Translations under genes and position numbers: made by a program
The notes under the pieces: generated by a model
Database searches by the model: none
Seen by the model: the letters and a program-made list of their open reading frames with translations, nothing else
Told to the model about the DNA's origin: nothing
Shown here: positions 18,386-27,942 of the stretch, one piece after another
How the letters are laid out: the number at the start of each line of letters is the position of its first letter
How positions within the stretch are numbered: the stretch's first letter is position 1
NCBI GenBank assembly: GCA_963738665.1
Contig: CAVTXL010000003.1
Location: forward strand, 310,001 to 374,000
DNA from: JABDGM01 sp963738665
GTDB lineage: Bacteria > Planctomycetota > Planctomycetia > Pirellulales > Lacipirellulaceae
Direction of reading: 5' to 3'
DNA length: 64,000 nt

Positions 18386-18812
18386 CGACTTGCGTCCGCC
18401 CGCTGCCAGGAATCTGCTGCCACCGGTTCTACTTTTAACCGGCGTGACGCTCGTGGTTGCGCTGGCGCTGCTGCCGTTTGCCGTCAATCAGAGTGAACCC
18501 GGTGGTGTCGGCGGTTTGTCGATCGCAGCCGCCATTTGCTTGTTGGGTGGGACCCTCGCCGAGCTGGCCGCTTGGTCGCTGTCAAAAGTAACAGCGCCGC
18601 TCGTGGTCATGCTCTGCGGCATGGCAATTCGGATGGTGCCCGCACTGGCGGTGTGTGTTTATCTAGCGGCGAGCGGGCATGGGGGTCGCGAAAACTTGCC
18701 GTTCGTAGGCTATTTGCTCGTCTTTTATCTGTCGACGCTGGCGCTGGAAACGTACCTGAACGTCAAACGCGTGTCGAAGTGGCTTCCCAATCAAGACACA
18801 AGCGTCCGCTGA
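18378..18812 (+). CDS. ATP synthase subunit I-like membrane protein
   Basis: Membrane protein of 144 residues with four hydrophobic segments (about 13-35, 44-64, 70-92, 105-125), in the position and shape of ATP synthase I or AtpR-like proteins. I assign it by context; sequence signatures are weak. It overlaps the AtpZ-like gene and precedes atpB by ten bases, so translation is probably coupled. Confidence 0.55.
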   Translation: MNDDLRPPAARNLLPPVLLLTGVTLVVALALLPFAVNQSEPGGVGGLSIAAAICLLGGTLAELAAWSLSKVTAPLVVMLCGMAIRMVPALAVCVYLAASGHGGRENLPFVGYLLVFYLSTLALETYLNVKRVSKWLPNQDTSVR

Positions 18813-18822
18813 GCCCGTCGCC

Positions 18823-19737
18823 ATGGCAGAACACGAAGCCAAGAATCCGCTGGACCCCAACGAGCTCTTCAGCCACGTCGAAGACTCGACGGAGTTTCAT
18901 TTTCCGCGGATATTTAGTCCCCCGAACGGCCACGTAAAAATCCCGCAGCCGTTCGAGCGGTCCGAGCCCGTATTCGCGGTTCATACGGGTAAACCGGTCA
19001 TCGACAACATGATCAAGCCGCTCGATTTCCAGATCACCAAATTCATGGTGATTGAACTGGCGGTGGCGCTCATCATGTGTGCGTTCTTTATCGGTTTAGG
19101 GCAGGCGCTCAAGGGGGGCGCGATTGCGCGCGGCCGGTTCCGCAACATGCTGGAAGCGATGCTGATGTACTTTCGAGATAGCGTCGCCCGCCCTTGCATC
19201 GGTCATCACGACGCCGACCGGTTCGTCCCTTTTTTATGGACCGTTTTCTTCTTCGTATTGGGCTGCAATTTGTTCGGCATCCTGCCGTGGTTTGGCTCGC
19301 CAACCGGTTCCTTGGCTGTCACGGGGGCGCTGGCGTTCACGACCTTCCTGATCGTCATCGGCTCGGGGATGCAGAAGTTGGGAGCTATTGGTTTCTGGAA
19401 AGCCCAAATCCCGCAGATGGACCTCTCACCGGGGCTCAGATTCCTTCTGGTCCCGATGATTTTCGTGATCGAGATTTTCGGCCTGCTGGTGAAGCACGGC
19501 GTGCTGGCAGTTCGGTTGCTCGCCAACATGATGGGCGGCCACGTGGTGCTCGCGGTGATCCTGGCATTTATCGGCGCCAGCGCCACGTCGTTGTTGCTGT
19601 GGGTTCCGGTCACGGCGCTTAGCGTCATGGGCGCTATCGCCTTGAGCATGCTCGAACTTTTTGTTGCCTTTTTGCAGGCCTATATTTTCACATTTTTGTC
19701 GGCGCTTTTTATCGGCATGGCCGTTCATCCACACTAG
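18823..19737 (+). CDS. atpB: ATP synthase F0 subunit a
   Basis: Subunit a of the F0 proton channel, 304 residues with a hydrophilic N-terminal 65 residues and about six membrane helices. The essential arginine is R231 in GVLAVRLLANMMGGH, facing the c-ring carboxylate. Other family marks are FFFVLGCNLFGILPWFG and LFVAFLQAYIFTFLSALFI. The frame is intact. It is third in the operon, upstream of atpE. Confidence 0.95.
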   Translation: MAEHEAKNPLDPNELFSHVEDSTEFHFPRIFSPPNGHVKIPQPFERSEPVFAVHTGKPVIDNMIKPLDFQITKFMVIELAVALIMCAFFIGLGQALKGGAIARGRFRNMLEAMLMYFRDSVARPCIGHHDADRFVPFLWTVFFFVLGCNLFGILPWFGSPTGSLAVTGALAFTTFLIVIGSGMQKLGAIGFWKAQIPQMDLSPGLRFLLVPMIFVIEIFGLLVKHGVLAVRLLANMMGGHVVLAVILAFIGASATSLLLWVPVTALSVMGAIALSMLELFVAFLQAYIFTFLSALFIGMAVHPH

Positions 19738-19829
19738 ATATTCGGTACGCGGGCCGTTGCAGGCCGACTCGCTCGCTCGTATTCAAGTCGCACATTTGCA
19801 GTCAAATTCAATCTAAGGAGAACAAAACT

Positions 19830-20141
19830 GTGGCAAACTTAGCTCGACTGGTATTGATGGTCGGTGTCGTCCTTCTGGTCTTCGCCGCGCCGGCGATGGC
19901 CCAGGGTGCAACCGCTGCTCCGGGCCCAATGAACTTGGGCGCCGCCGTGGGCGCGGGCCTCGTGATTCTCGGCGCCGGCCTGGGTATCGGCCGCATCGGC
20001 GGCCAGGCCGTGGAAGGTATGTCGCGTCAGCCAGAAGCGGCCGGCAGCATTCAAACGGCGATGATCATTTCGGCCGCCTTGATCGAAGGTGCCACGTTCT
20101 TCGCCCTGATCGTTTGTATGTTGTTCAACACGCCGCGGTGA
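19830..20141 (+). CDS. atpE: ATP synthase F0 subunit c
   Basis: Ring-forming subunit c, 103 residues. A signal-like N-terminal extension (LVLMVGVVLLVFAAPAMAQ) precedes the two-helix hairpin with the SRQPE loop at 65-69 and the ion-carrying E86 in ALIEGATFF. The residues around E86 lack the ES/ET pattern and partner Gln of sodium-type rings, so proton use is likely. The GTG start at 19830 is fixed by AAGGAG at 19816-19820, eight or nine bases upstream. Confidence 0.95.
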   Translation: MANLARLVLMVGVVLLVFAAPAMAQGATAAPGPMNLGAAVGAGLVILGAGLGIGRIGGQAVEGMSRQPEAAGSIQTAMIISAALIEGATFFALIVCMLFNTPR

Positions 20142-20171
20142 TGGGCGGTCTTCAAAGATTCAGGTGCCCGA

Positions 20172-20870
20172 ATGTCTTTACGAGTTGTTGCACTAGCTGC
20201 CGTCGTGTCAGCCGCTGCGCTGCTGTTTGTCCGTGTCAGCGCGGCTACGCCGCCGATCCAAACGGCCGAGACAAAGAGTGCGGCGGAAAAGACTGACGCG
20301 GAGAAACTTGCGCCCGGTGCGGGCGAGGAATCGGCAAAGGACCACGCCGCCGCCGCTGAAGAGCCGAACCCGTTGGCCTTCGACCCGGACCTGGCGATTT
20401 TCACGGCGATCGTGTTCCTGCTGCTCCTGGCCATCCTGAGCAAGTTCGCCTGGCCGCAGATTTCGTCGGCACTGCTGGAGCGCGAAAACAAGATCACCGC
20501 CCAGCTCGCAGCCGCCAAGGCCAAGCACGAGGATGCGAAGCGTCTCTTAACCGAGCACGAGGCCAAGCTCGCCGCGGCGGCGGGCGAGGTGCGAGCGCTA
20601 TTGGAAGAAGCTCGGCGCGACGCCGAGGCGACCAAGGCCCGCATCGTGGCCGAGGCCCGCAAGGCCGGCGAGGAAGAAAAGGACCGAGCGCTATTGGAGA
20701 TTAAGCGGGCGAAGGACGGGGCCGTGCAGGAGCTCGCCACGGCGAGCGCCAACGTGGCGATCGACCTGGCCCGGCGCGTGGTTCAGGAGAAAATCACGCC
20801 CGAGGAGCACGCCAAAGTCGTCCGCGACGCGCTCAGCCGCCTGGCTGCGGCAAATCCCAGCGAGAATTGA
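20172..20870 (+). CDS. atpF: ATP synthase F0 subunit b
   Basis: Peripheral stalk subunit b, 232 residues. It starts with a signal-like segment and an acidic Ala/Glu-rich stretch, followed by the membrane helix FDPDLAIFTAIVFLLLLAIL and a long charged coiled coil (KITAQLAAAKAKHEDAKRLL to the end). It is longer than the E. coli protein because of the N-terminal extension, which is usual in planctomycetes. The stop is three bases before atpH. Confidence 0.93.
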   Translation: MSLRVVALAAVVSAAALLFVRVSAATPPIQTAETKSAAEKTDAEKLAPGAGEESAKDHAAAAEEPNPLAFDPDLAIFTAIVFLLLLAILSKFAWPQISSALLERENKITAQLAAAKAKHEDAKRLLTEHEAKLAAAAGEVRALLEEARRDAEATKARIVAEARKAGEEEKDRALLEIKRAKDGAVQELATASANVAIDLARRVVQEKITPEEHAKVVRDALSRLAAANPSEN

Positions 20871-20873
20871 TCC

Positions 20874-21503
20874 ATGGCCGGCCAGCGCGAACCTGTAAAG
20901 CACGAAACGGTGATGGACGTCACCGAGGAGCAGGTTGCGCGAGTATATGCCAAGGCCCTGCTCGGCGCCGCGAACAAGGCGGGCAATCCAGCGGCCGTCG
21001 TCGATGAAATGCAGTCGCTGGCCGAGGATGTGCTCGCGAAGTTTCCCGCCCTGGTCGAGTTGCTGCGGTCGTCGCTGGTCTCCGAGGAAAACAAAGAGCA
21101 AATCGTGGATCGCATCTTTGGCTCGCGGGCGTCGACGACGGTGCTGAATTTCGTCAAAGTAGTCGCGCGGCACGGCCGGCTGCAATTGCTGCGGCCGATC
21201 GCCCGCTCGCTCCAGAAGCTCTACGGCGAGCAGCTTGGTCAGACGGAAGTGCAAATTCGCGTGGCCAGTCCGCTCGACGACGACTTGCGAGGCGAAATAC
21301 TGGAGATGGCCCGCAATGCGCTGCGGACCGAACCGGTGCTGCAGATTAGCGTCGACCCCTCGCTCGTGGCCGGAATCATCGTGCGGATCGGCGACCGCGT
21401 GTTCGACGGCTCCGTGGCCACGCGGCTGAACGACTTGCGAAAAACGATCGTCGACCGCACGGTCGAACGCATTGAAACCCGCCCGGAGACGTTTTTGCTG
21501 TAG
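20874..21503 (+). CDS. atpH: ATP synthase F1 subunit delta
   Basis: Stalk subunit delta (OSCP), 209 residues. The N-terminal helical domain (EEQVARVYAKALLGAANKAG) and the C-terminal signature region (TEVQIRVASPLDDDLRGEI ... PSLVAGIIVRIGDRVFDGSV) are both present. The frame is intact. It connects subunit b to the alpha/beta hexamer. A 147-base gap with repeats separates it from atpA. Confidence 0.93.
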   Translation: MAGQREPVKHETVMDVTEEQVARVYAKALLGAANKAGNPAAVVDEMQSLAEDVLAKFPALVELLRSSLVSEENKEQIVDRIFGSRASTTVLNFVKVVARHGRLQLLRPIARSLQKLYGEQLGQTEVQIRVASPLDDDLRGEILEMARNALRTEPVLQISVDPSLVAGIIVRIGDRVFDGSVATRLNDLRKTIVDRTVERIETRPETFLL

Positions 21504-21529
21504 CGGGTCCCTGAGGGCTCGGCTGAAGT

Positions 21530-21642
21530 ACCGGCGGCCAACGGCCGCGGCTATATACTTGAATGGAACGAGCGCGGCCAGAGGCCGCGGCTATCTATTT
21601 TGTTAGGCACGGCCGCGGTCATCAGCCGCGGCTACCATCGAG
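21530..21642. repeat. Three tandem GGCCGCGGCTA-type repeats before atpA
   Basis: CAACGGCCGCGGCTATAT, CAGAGGCCGCGGCTATCT and CATCAGCCGCGGCTACCA recur at about 40-base spacing, each preceded by a partly complementary GCGGCC stretch. They fill the atpH-atpA gap just before the atpA start. Confidence 0.65.
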
Positions 21643-21650
21643 ATTCAATC

Positions 21651-23226
<1,576 letters not shown>

Positions 23227-23238
23227 ACAGAAAATGCA

Positions 23239-23309
23239 AATGCAAAATGCAAAATACTAAATGCAAAATGACAAATGGTGAGGCAACTCGTCATTTTGCA
23301 TTTTGCATT
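23239..23309. repeat. AT-rich inverted repeat between atpA and atpG
   Basis: AATGCAAAATGCAAAAT at 23239-23255 is perfectly complementary to ATTTTGCATTTTGCATT at 23293-23309. The same motif family occurs between the eboF- and eboE-like genes at 48.2 kb. It is strikingly AT-rich against its surroundings, so it looks like a dispersed hairpin repeat. Confidence 0.75.
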
Positions 23310-23365
23310 GAACATTTTCATCGTTATTTGAATTGTAAGCCGGACTTTTAGTATCAGAATCCCTC

Positions 23366-24295
23366 ATGGCCAATCCTCGCGCCCTCGACAAACGCCGCAG
23401 GTCGATCCGCAACATCCGCAAGATCACGCGGACGATGGAGTTGATCGCCACTGCGCGGTTCAAGAAGGCCATGGACCGGGCTTCGGCCGCCACGGCCTAC
23501 ACCAAGCGCATGACGCAGCTGGTGGCCGACCTGATGGCCAGCGGCCTGGAGGTCAGCCACCCGCTGCTCGAAGTGCACGACTCGGTGCGGAATGTGACGC
23601 TGCTGGTGCTCACGGCCAACCGCGGCCTGTGCGGCGGCTACAACGGCAATTGCCAGCGGGCTGGCTACCAGCGGTGGCTCACGCTGGAAAAGGAAGTGCC
23701 GGGCCGTCGGCTGGAGATTTCCGGCAAGCGCGGCATCTCGGCCTTCAAGTTCCGCGGCATCAAGGCCGACGCCACCTACACGCACTTCGAAGACAAGCCC
23801 ACGTTCGACGAGGTCGAGGTGCTGGCCAACCGCTACCTCGACGAGTACGTCACCGGCAAGCTCGACCGGCTGGACGTCGTCTACACGAGGTTCGAGAGCC
23901 TGTCGCGCCAGGCCGTTCGGTCGAAACGCTGCTGCCGCTGGCGCAATTGGCAGTGACGGTGGGGCCGCGTCGGGCACGGGCAAAGCCAGCGGCAACCACG
24001 GGGCTGGCCCGAATGGTGGCGCACCGACCGGCCGGCAGCAGTCTACGAGTTTCTGCCCTCGGCCGAGAGCATTCTGGAAGAGGTCGTGCCGACCAGCTTC
24101 AAGGTCAAGCTGTTCAAGTGCTTCCTCGACGCGGCCGTCAGCGAGCAGATCGCCCGCATGGTGGCCATGAAAGCGGCCACCGAAAACGCCGACGACCTGA
24201 TCCAGCGCCTGAGCCGGCAATACAACCGCGCCCGCCAGAGCCGCATCACGTCCGAGATCATGGACGTGATCGGCGGCGTCGAGGCGTTGAGTTAG
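23366..24295 (+). CDS. atpG: ATP synthase F1 subunit gamma (frame breaks)
   Basis: Central-stalk subunit gamma, about 300 residues. The N-terminal helix (ALDKRRRSIRNIRKITRTME), the block TANRGLCGGYNGN and the C-terminal helix (DAAVSEQIARMVAMKAATEN ... SEIMDVIGG) are typical. The frame changes near 23921 (QAVVETLLPLAQL restored by removing two bases), near 23957 and near 24034. Between the last two a Gly/Asn/Ala-rich insertion (ASGTGKASGNHGAGPNGG) reads in the third frame; planctomycete gammas often have an insert at this place. The stop is at 24293-24295. Confidence 0.85.
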
Positions 24296-24296
24296 A

Positions 24297-24378
24297 AAAG
24301 CTGTCAGCTTTCAGCCGTCAGCTTTCAGCCAGACAACTGTATTTATCTGACACCCGACACCCGACACCTGACACCTAC
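24297..24378. repeat. Direct repeats between atpG and atpD
   Basis: The gap holds GTCAGCTTTCAGCC repeated twice (about 24303-24330), then a threefold ACACCCGAC/ACACCTGAC tandem (about 24352-24375) just before atpD. Such direct repeats are typical filler in this genome and carry no visible gene. Confidence 0.6.
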
Positions 24379-24381
24379 GAA

Positions 24382-25830
24382 ATGGCCACCGCAACTGCCC
24401 AAAACATCGGCCGCATCACGCAGATCATCGGCTCGACGTTCGACGTCGAGTTCGATGCGGACGCACCTGCCGGCGATCTACAACGCCGTCAAGATCGTCT
24501 CCGAGCACAAGGGCGTGAAGATCAACCTCACCGGCGAGGTGCAGCAGCACCTGGGCGGCGGCCGCGTCCGCTGCGTCGCCCTGGGCAGCACCGACGGCCT
24601 GGTCCGCGGGCAGGACTGCCTCGACACCGGCGAGCCCGTCAAGGTGCCGGTCGGCAAGGCCACGCTCGGCCGCGTGTTCAACCTGATGGGCGAGCCGATC
24701 GACGGCCGCGGGCCGGTCGAGGCCGACGAGTACTGGCCCATCCACCGCGATCCGCCCGTGCTGCGCGACCTGTCGACCAAGACCGAACTGTTCGAAACCG
24801 GCATCAAGGTGATCGACCTGCTGACGCCGTTCGTCCGCGGCGGCAAGGCCGGCCTGTTCGGCGGGGCCGGCCTGGGCAAGACGGTGATCCTCACCGAGCT
24901 GATCGCCCGCATCGCCAGCGCCCACGGCGGCTACTCGGTGTTCGCCGGCGTCGGCGAGCGGACCCGCGAAGGGCACCGACCTGTGGCTGGAAATGCAGGA
25001 AGCCAAGATCGGCGACACCGGCCGCAGCGTCATCGAGCAGACCTGCATGGTCTTCGGCCAGATGAACGAGCCGCCCGGCGCCCGCCTCCGCGTGGCCCTC
25101 TCGGCCCTGACGATGGCCGAATACTTCCGCGACACGACCGGCGCCGACACGCTGCTGTTCATCGACAACATCTTCCGCTTCTCGCAGGCCGGCAGCGAGG
25201 TCTCGGCCCTGCTGGGCCGCATGCCCTCGGCCGTGGGTTACCAGCCGACGCTGGCCACCGAGATGGGCGCCCTGCAGGAGCGGATCGCCTCGACCAACAA
25301 GGGGGCCATCACCTCGGTGCAGGCCGTGTACGTGCCGGCCGACGACCCGACCGACCCGGCCCCGGCCACGGCCTTCGGCCAGCTCGACGCGTTCATTTAC
25401 CTGGAGCGCTCGATTTCGCGAAAAGGGCATTTACCCGGCCGTCGATCCGCTGGCCTCCTCCAGCCGCATTCTCGATCCGCAGTACGTCGGCGAGCGGCAC
25501 TACGCCGTCGCCCGCCGCGTGCAGACGATCCTGCAGCGCTACCGCGAGCTGCAAGACATCATCGCCATCCTCGGCGTCGACGAGCTGAGCGAGGAGGACA
25601 AGCTGGTCGTGCATCGCGCCCGCCGCATCGAGCGGTTCCTGTCGCAGCCGTTCCTCGTGGCCGAGGTGTTCACCGGCAAGCCGGGCGAAATCACGCCGCT
25701 GGCCGACACGATCCGCAGCTTCGAGGAAATCTGCGACGGCAAGTGGGACCACCTGCCCGAAGACGCCTTCATGTACGTCGGCCCGATCGAGCAGGCCGAA
25801 GCGGCGTGGAAAAAATCACAGAAGAAATAG
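24382..25830 (+). CDS. atpD: ATP synthase F1 subunit beta (three frame breaks)
   Basis: Catalytic subunit beta, about 480 residues from MATATAQNIGRITQIIGSTF. The P-loop GGAGLGKTV, the block LLFIDNIFRFSQAGSEVSAL and the end VGPIEQAEAAWKK are typical. Three single extra bases near 24462, 24970 and 25421 break the frame; dropping them restores DADHLPAIYNAV, ERTREGTDLWLEM and ERSISEKGIYPAVDPLAS. All three can be placed exactly between codons. ATP is made at its interface with alpha. It is followed by atpC after 67 bases. Confidence 0.92.
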
Positions 25831-25897
25831 ATTGTTTAACCGCGACGCAACGGCGAGTCCGCGAGCCGTCGCGGAGTCGCGTCCCCTCACAAAGCCC

Positions 25898-26311
25898 ATG
25901 GCCGATCACGCAACAACTGCAAGCGCCGTCCATTGCATCATCGTCACGCCGGAAGCCACGGTGCTCGACACGCGGGCCGACTTCGTCGCCTTGCCGCTGT
26001 TCGACGGCGAGTGCGGCATCCTACCCGGCCGCAGCCCGCTGATCGGCCGGCTGGGCTATGGCGAGCTGCGGATCCGCCGCGGCGGCGAAAACCAGCGCTA
26101 CTATGTCGACGGCGGCTTCGTGCAAGTGGCCGACAACGTCGTCTCGGTCCTTTCGAATCGCGCCGTCCCCGCGGCCAAGCTCGATGCGGCCGCCGCCAGC
26201 GAGCAACTCAGCACCGCCCTCTCCCGCCCCGCCGCCGGCCAGGCCGAGCTCGCCATCCGCGACCGCCTCATCACCCAAGCCCGCGGCCAGCTCCGCGTGG
26301 CGGGGAAGTAG
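25898..26311 (+). CDS. atpC: ATP synthase F1 subunit epsilon
   Basis: Subunit epsilon, 137 residues from the ATG at 25898. The N-terminal beta-sandwich shows VTPEATVLDTRADFVALPLFDGECGILP split around the typical GILPGRSPLIGRLGYGELRI, and VDGGFVQVADNVVSVL. The C-terminal helical part is short and Ala-rich. The frame is intact. It is the last gene of the atp operon; a GGCACGCTCCGCGTGCC hairpin directly after the stop may terminate transcription. Confidence 0.92.
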   Translation: MADHATTASAVHCIIVTPEATVLDTRADFVALPLFDGECGILPGRSPLIGRLGYGELRIRRGGENQRYYVDGGFVQVADNVVSVLSNRAVPAAKLDAAAASEQLSTALSRPAAGQAELAIRDRLITQARGQLRVAGK

Positions 26312-26816
26312 CAGGCACGCTCCGCGTGCCGTAGCCGCAGCGCGAACAATCGTTCTATGCCGCGTAGCTCCGGCTAGAATTACCCATGCAATTCTTCGCT
26401 GTTACGGCACACGAAGCGTGCCTACTACACCTGCGGCCAGCTTCGCGTGGCGGCCAGTTAGCGGGTCATATTCTTTTTTGCAGCAAGCTCGCCGCTGAAG
26501 CTGCATCAGCATTTCGAACGTTCAATGCAGCGCGTCGACGCGCGATTCTTAGGCTTGTCGGGGCTCGTAATCTCTCGTGAATGCCAAGACCCCATACAGT
26601 TGCAGCGGCGCATTCTGGCTGACGCCGCGGCCGATGCAATCTGCCACACTCGCCCAATCCCTATTACCGGAACCGCAAATCGGGCTCGTTGGATGAAGAC
26701 TCGCGGTGTGCGGCACGATGAAGCGCGGTAGTGTTGGGGTAAAGGCCTGAAGTACCTGCATTCGCGTGGCAGAACTTATCGCCATTCCGCTCTTCCTTTT
26801 TTGTGAGGCATTCCCA
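26312..26816. repeat. Gene-free gap with two GGCACNC palindromes
   Basis: No convincing gene. GGCACGCTCCGCGTGCC (about 26313-26329) and GGCACACGAAGCGTGCC (about 26406-26422, inverted setting, flanked by CTACTAC) belong to the dispersed palindrome family seen at 3.96 and 31.3 kb. Short open frames here have no family features. Confidence 0.6.
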
Positions 26817-27320
26817 ATGTACCATCGGCCAAGAGTTTGTTGCGCAATGGTTTTGATTGTAACTGCCGCGACACTAGTGGAATCAAACGGAACTGTCCTT
26901 GCACAATCAGCTCAGTCAGCCGCGAATGGATCGGCATATCAAGAGTTCTATAGCAAGGTTGAGAAAATTGTGCAGGAAGCCGGACAGGTGGCGGCGAGCC
27001 GAATCGAGAAGCAGGATATCCAAGTAGTTAAGTTCTACTTGTCGAAGCTACGCAGTTCGATCAATATTGCGGATTGGGGGCATGCAGACCAAATCATTCA
27101 ACAATTGATACGCTTGCCAGCGCTCAAGAGAAGCTATGATGTCGCGTTGAATTCAAAGCGGCGTTTAGCAGATCGACAACGTGCGGACGAAGAAAGGCGG
27201 CACAAAGAAGAAATGGCCATTCGTCAGGCCGAGATGCGTCAACGACAGATGATGCACAACGCGGAAATGCAACGGCAGCAGCAAATTCTGAACGCGCTCA
27301 GGCAATTGGGGGTTAATTGA
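26817..27320 (+). CDS. Secreted coiled-coil protein, unknown
   Basis: Protein of 167 residues from the ATG at 26817 with a signal peptide (VCCAMVLIVTAATLVESNGTVLAQ). The mature part is helical: VEKIVQEAGQVAASRIEKQD, then a charged Gln/Arg/Glu-rich coil with many Met (KEEMAIRQAEMRQRQMMHN). I recognise no family. The base composition is clearly less GC-rich than the atp operon beside it, which may mean acquisition or relaxed codon use. No partner is evident. Confidence 0.6.
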   Translation: MYHRPRVCCAMVLIVTAATLVESNGTVLAQSAQSAANGSAYQEFYSKVEKIVQEAGQVAASRIEKQDIQVVKFYLSKLRSSINIADWGHADQIIQQLIRLPALKRSYDVALNSKRRLADRQRADEERRHKEEMAIRQAEMRQRQMMHNAEMQRQQQILNALRQLGVN

Positions 27321-27474
27321 GAACGCGCGGTTTCAATCGCACGGAAGCACGAATTTCCTGCGCCCAGACACGTTCGTGAAGCCGCATTGACAGTCGGCTT
27401 CACTTGGGCGGAGATGGCGATAGAATGTTCATGCCTACGAATGAACTACCATTCAAGTCGGGCGAACGCCTCTG

Positions 27475-27792
27475 ATGTCCACTCCCCTCGCCCAGCACAA
27501 TTTCGCCGATGGCGGCCTCGACGCGGCCGTGGCCTTTTTTCGCCGCACCCGCGATGAGCTGCGGATGCTGCGGATGGTCCGGGTCGCGACCGACTGGGTG
27601 CAGCTCTACGACATCAACGGCGACTATTTCGAGCTGACCGGCCTCGGCTACCCCGACGCCGACATCATTCCCGTGCTAAAGTCGTTCGACACGCCGTTCA
27701 ACCCGGACACGATCCACAACCCCATCGCCGCCGACTACAAAGAATTCAAAACGGGCCGCCGCTATCCCTGGGCGGCCGACCGGGTGATGTAA
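27475..27792 (+). CDS. Hypothetical protein of 105 residues
   Basis: Small soluble protein, no signal peptide. It has a charged helix (DAAVAFFRRTRDELRMLRMV) and a conserved-looking end (PDTIHNPIAADYKEFKTGRRYPWAADRVM). GC content and codon use are native. I do not recognise the family. It is flanked by gaps, so it is probably monocistronic. Confidence 0.55.
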   Translation: MSTPLAQHNFADGGLDAAVAFFRRTRDELRMLRMVRVATDWVQLYDINGDYFELTGLGYPDADIIPVLKSFDTPFNPDTIHNPIAADYKEFKTGRRYPWAADRVM

Positions 27793-27942
27793 GTCTCCCT
27801 CAGGCCCCGTTGCCTGCGGCGACGGTGCGCCAGACGCAAACGGGTGGATTTTCAGCGGAAAAACAACGTATGTTTGCCCAGACGCGCCATGATACGTTAA
27901 CATCTAACATCCGCCCGCTGGCTGATTCCGCCGCGTGCTAGA

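Noticed and set aside
19830..20141. Sodium-type c-ring
   Set aside because: The residues beside E86 (IEGATFF) and the missing partner Gln do not match the sodium-binding pattern.
26386..26800. Short open frames between atpC and the secreted coiled-coil gene
   Set aside because: They overlap palindromic repeats and have no start site or family signal.
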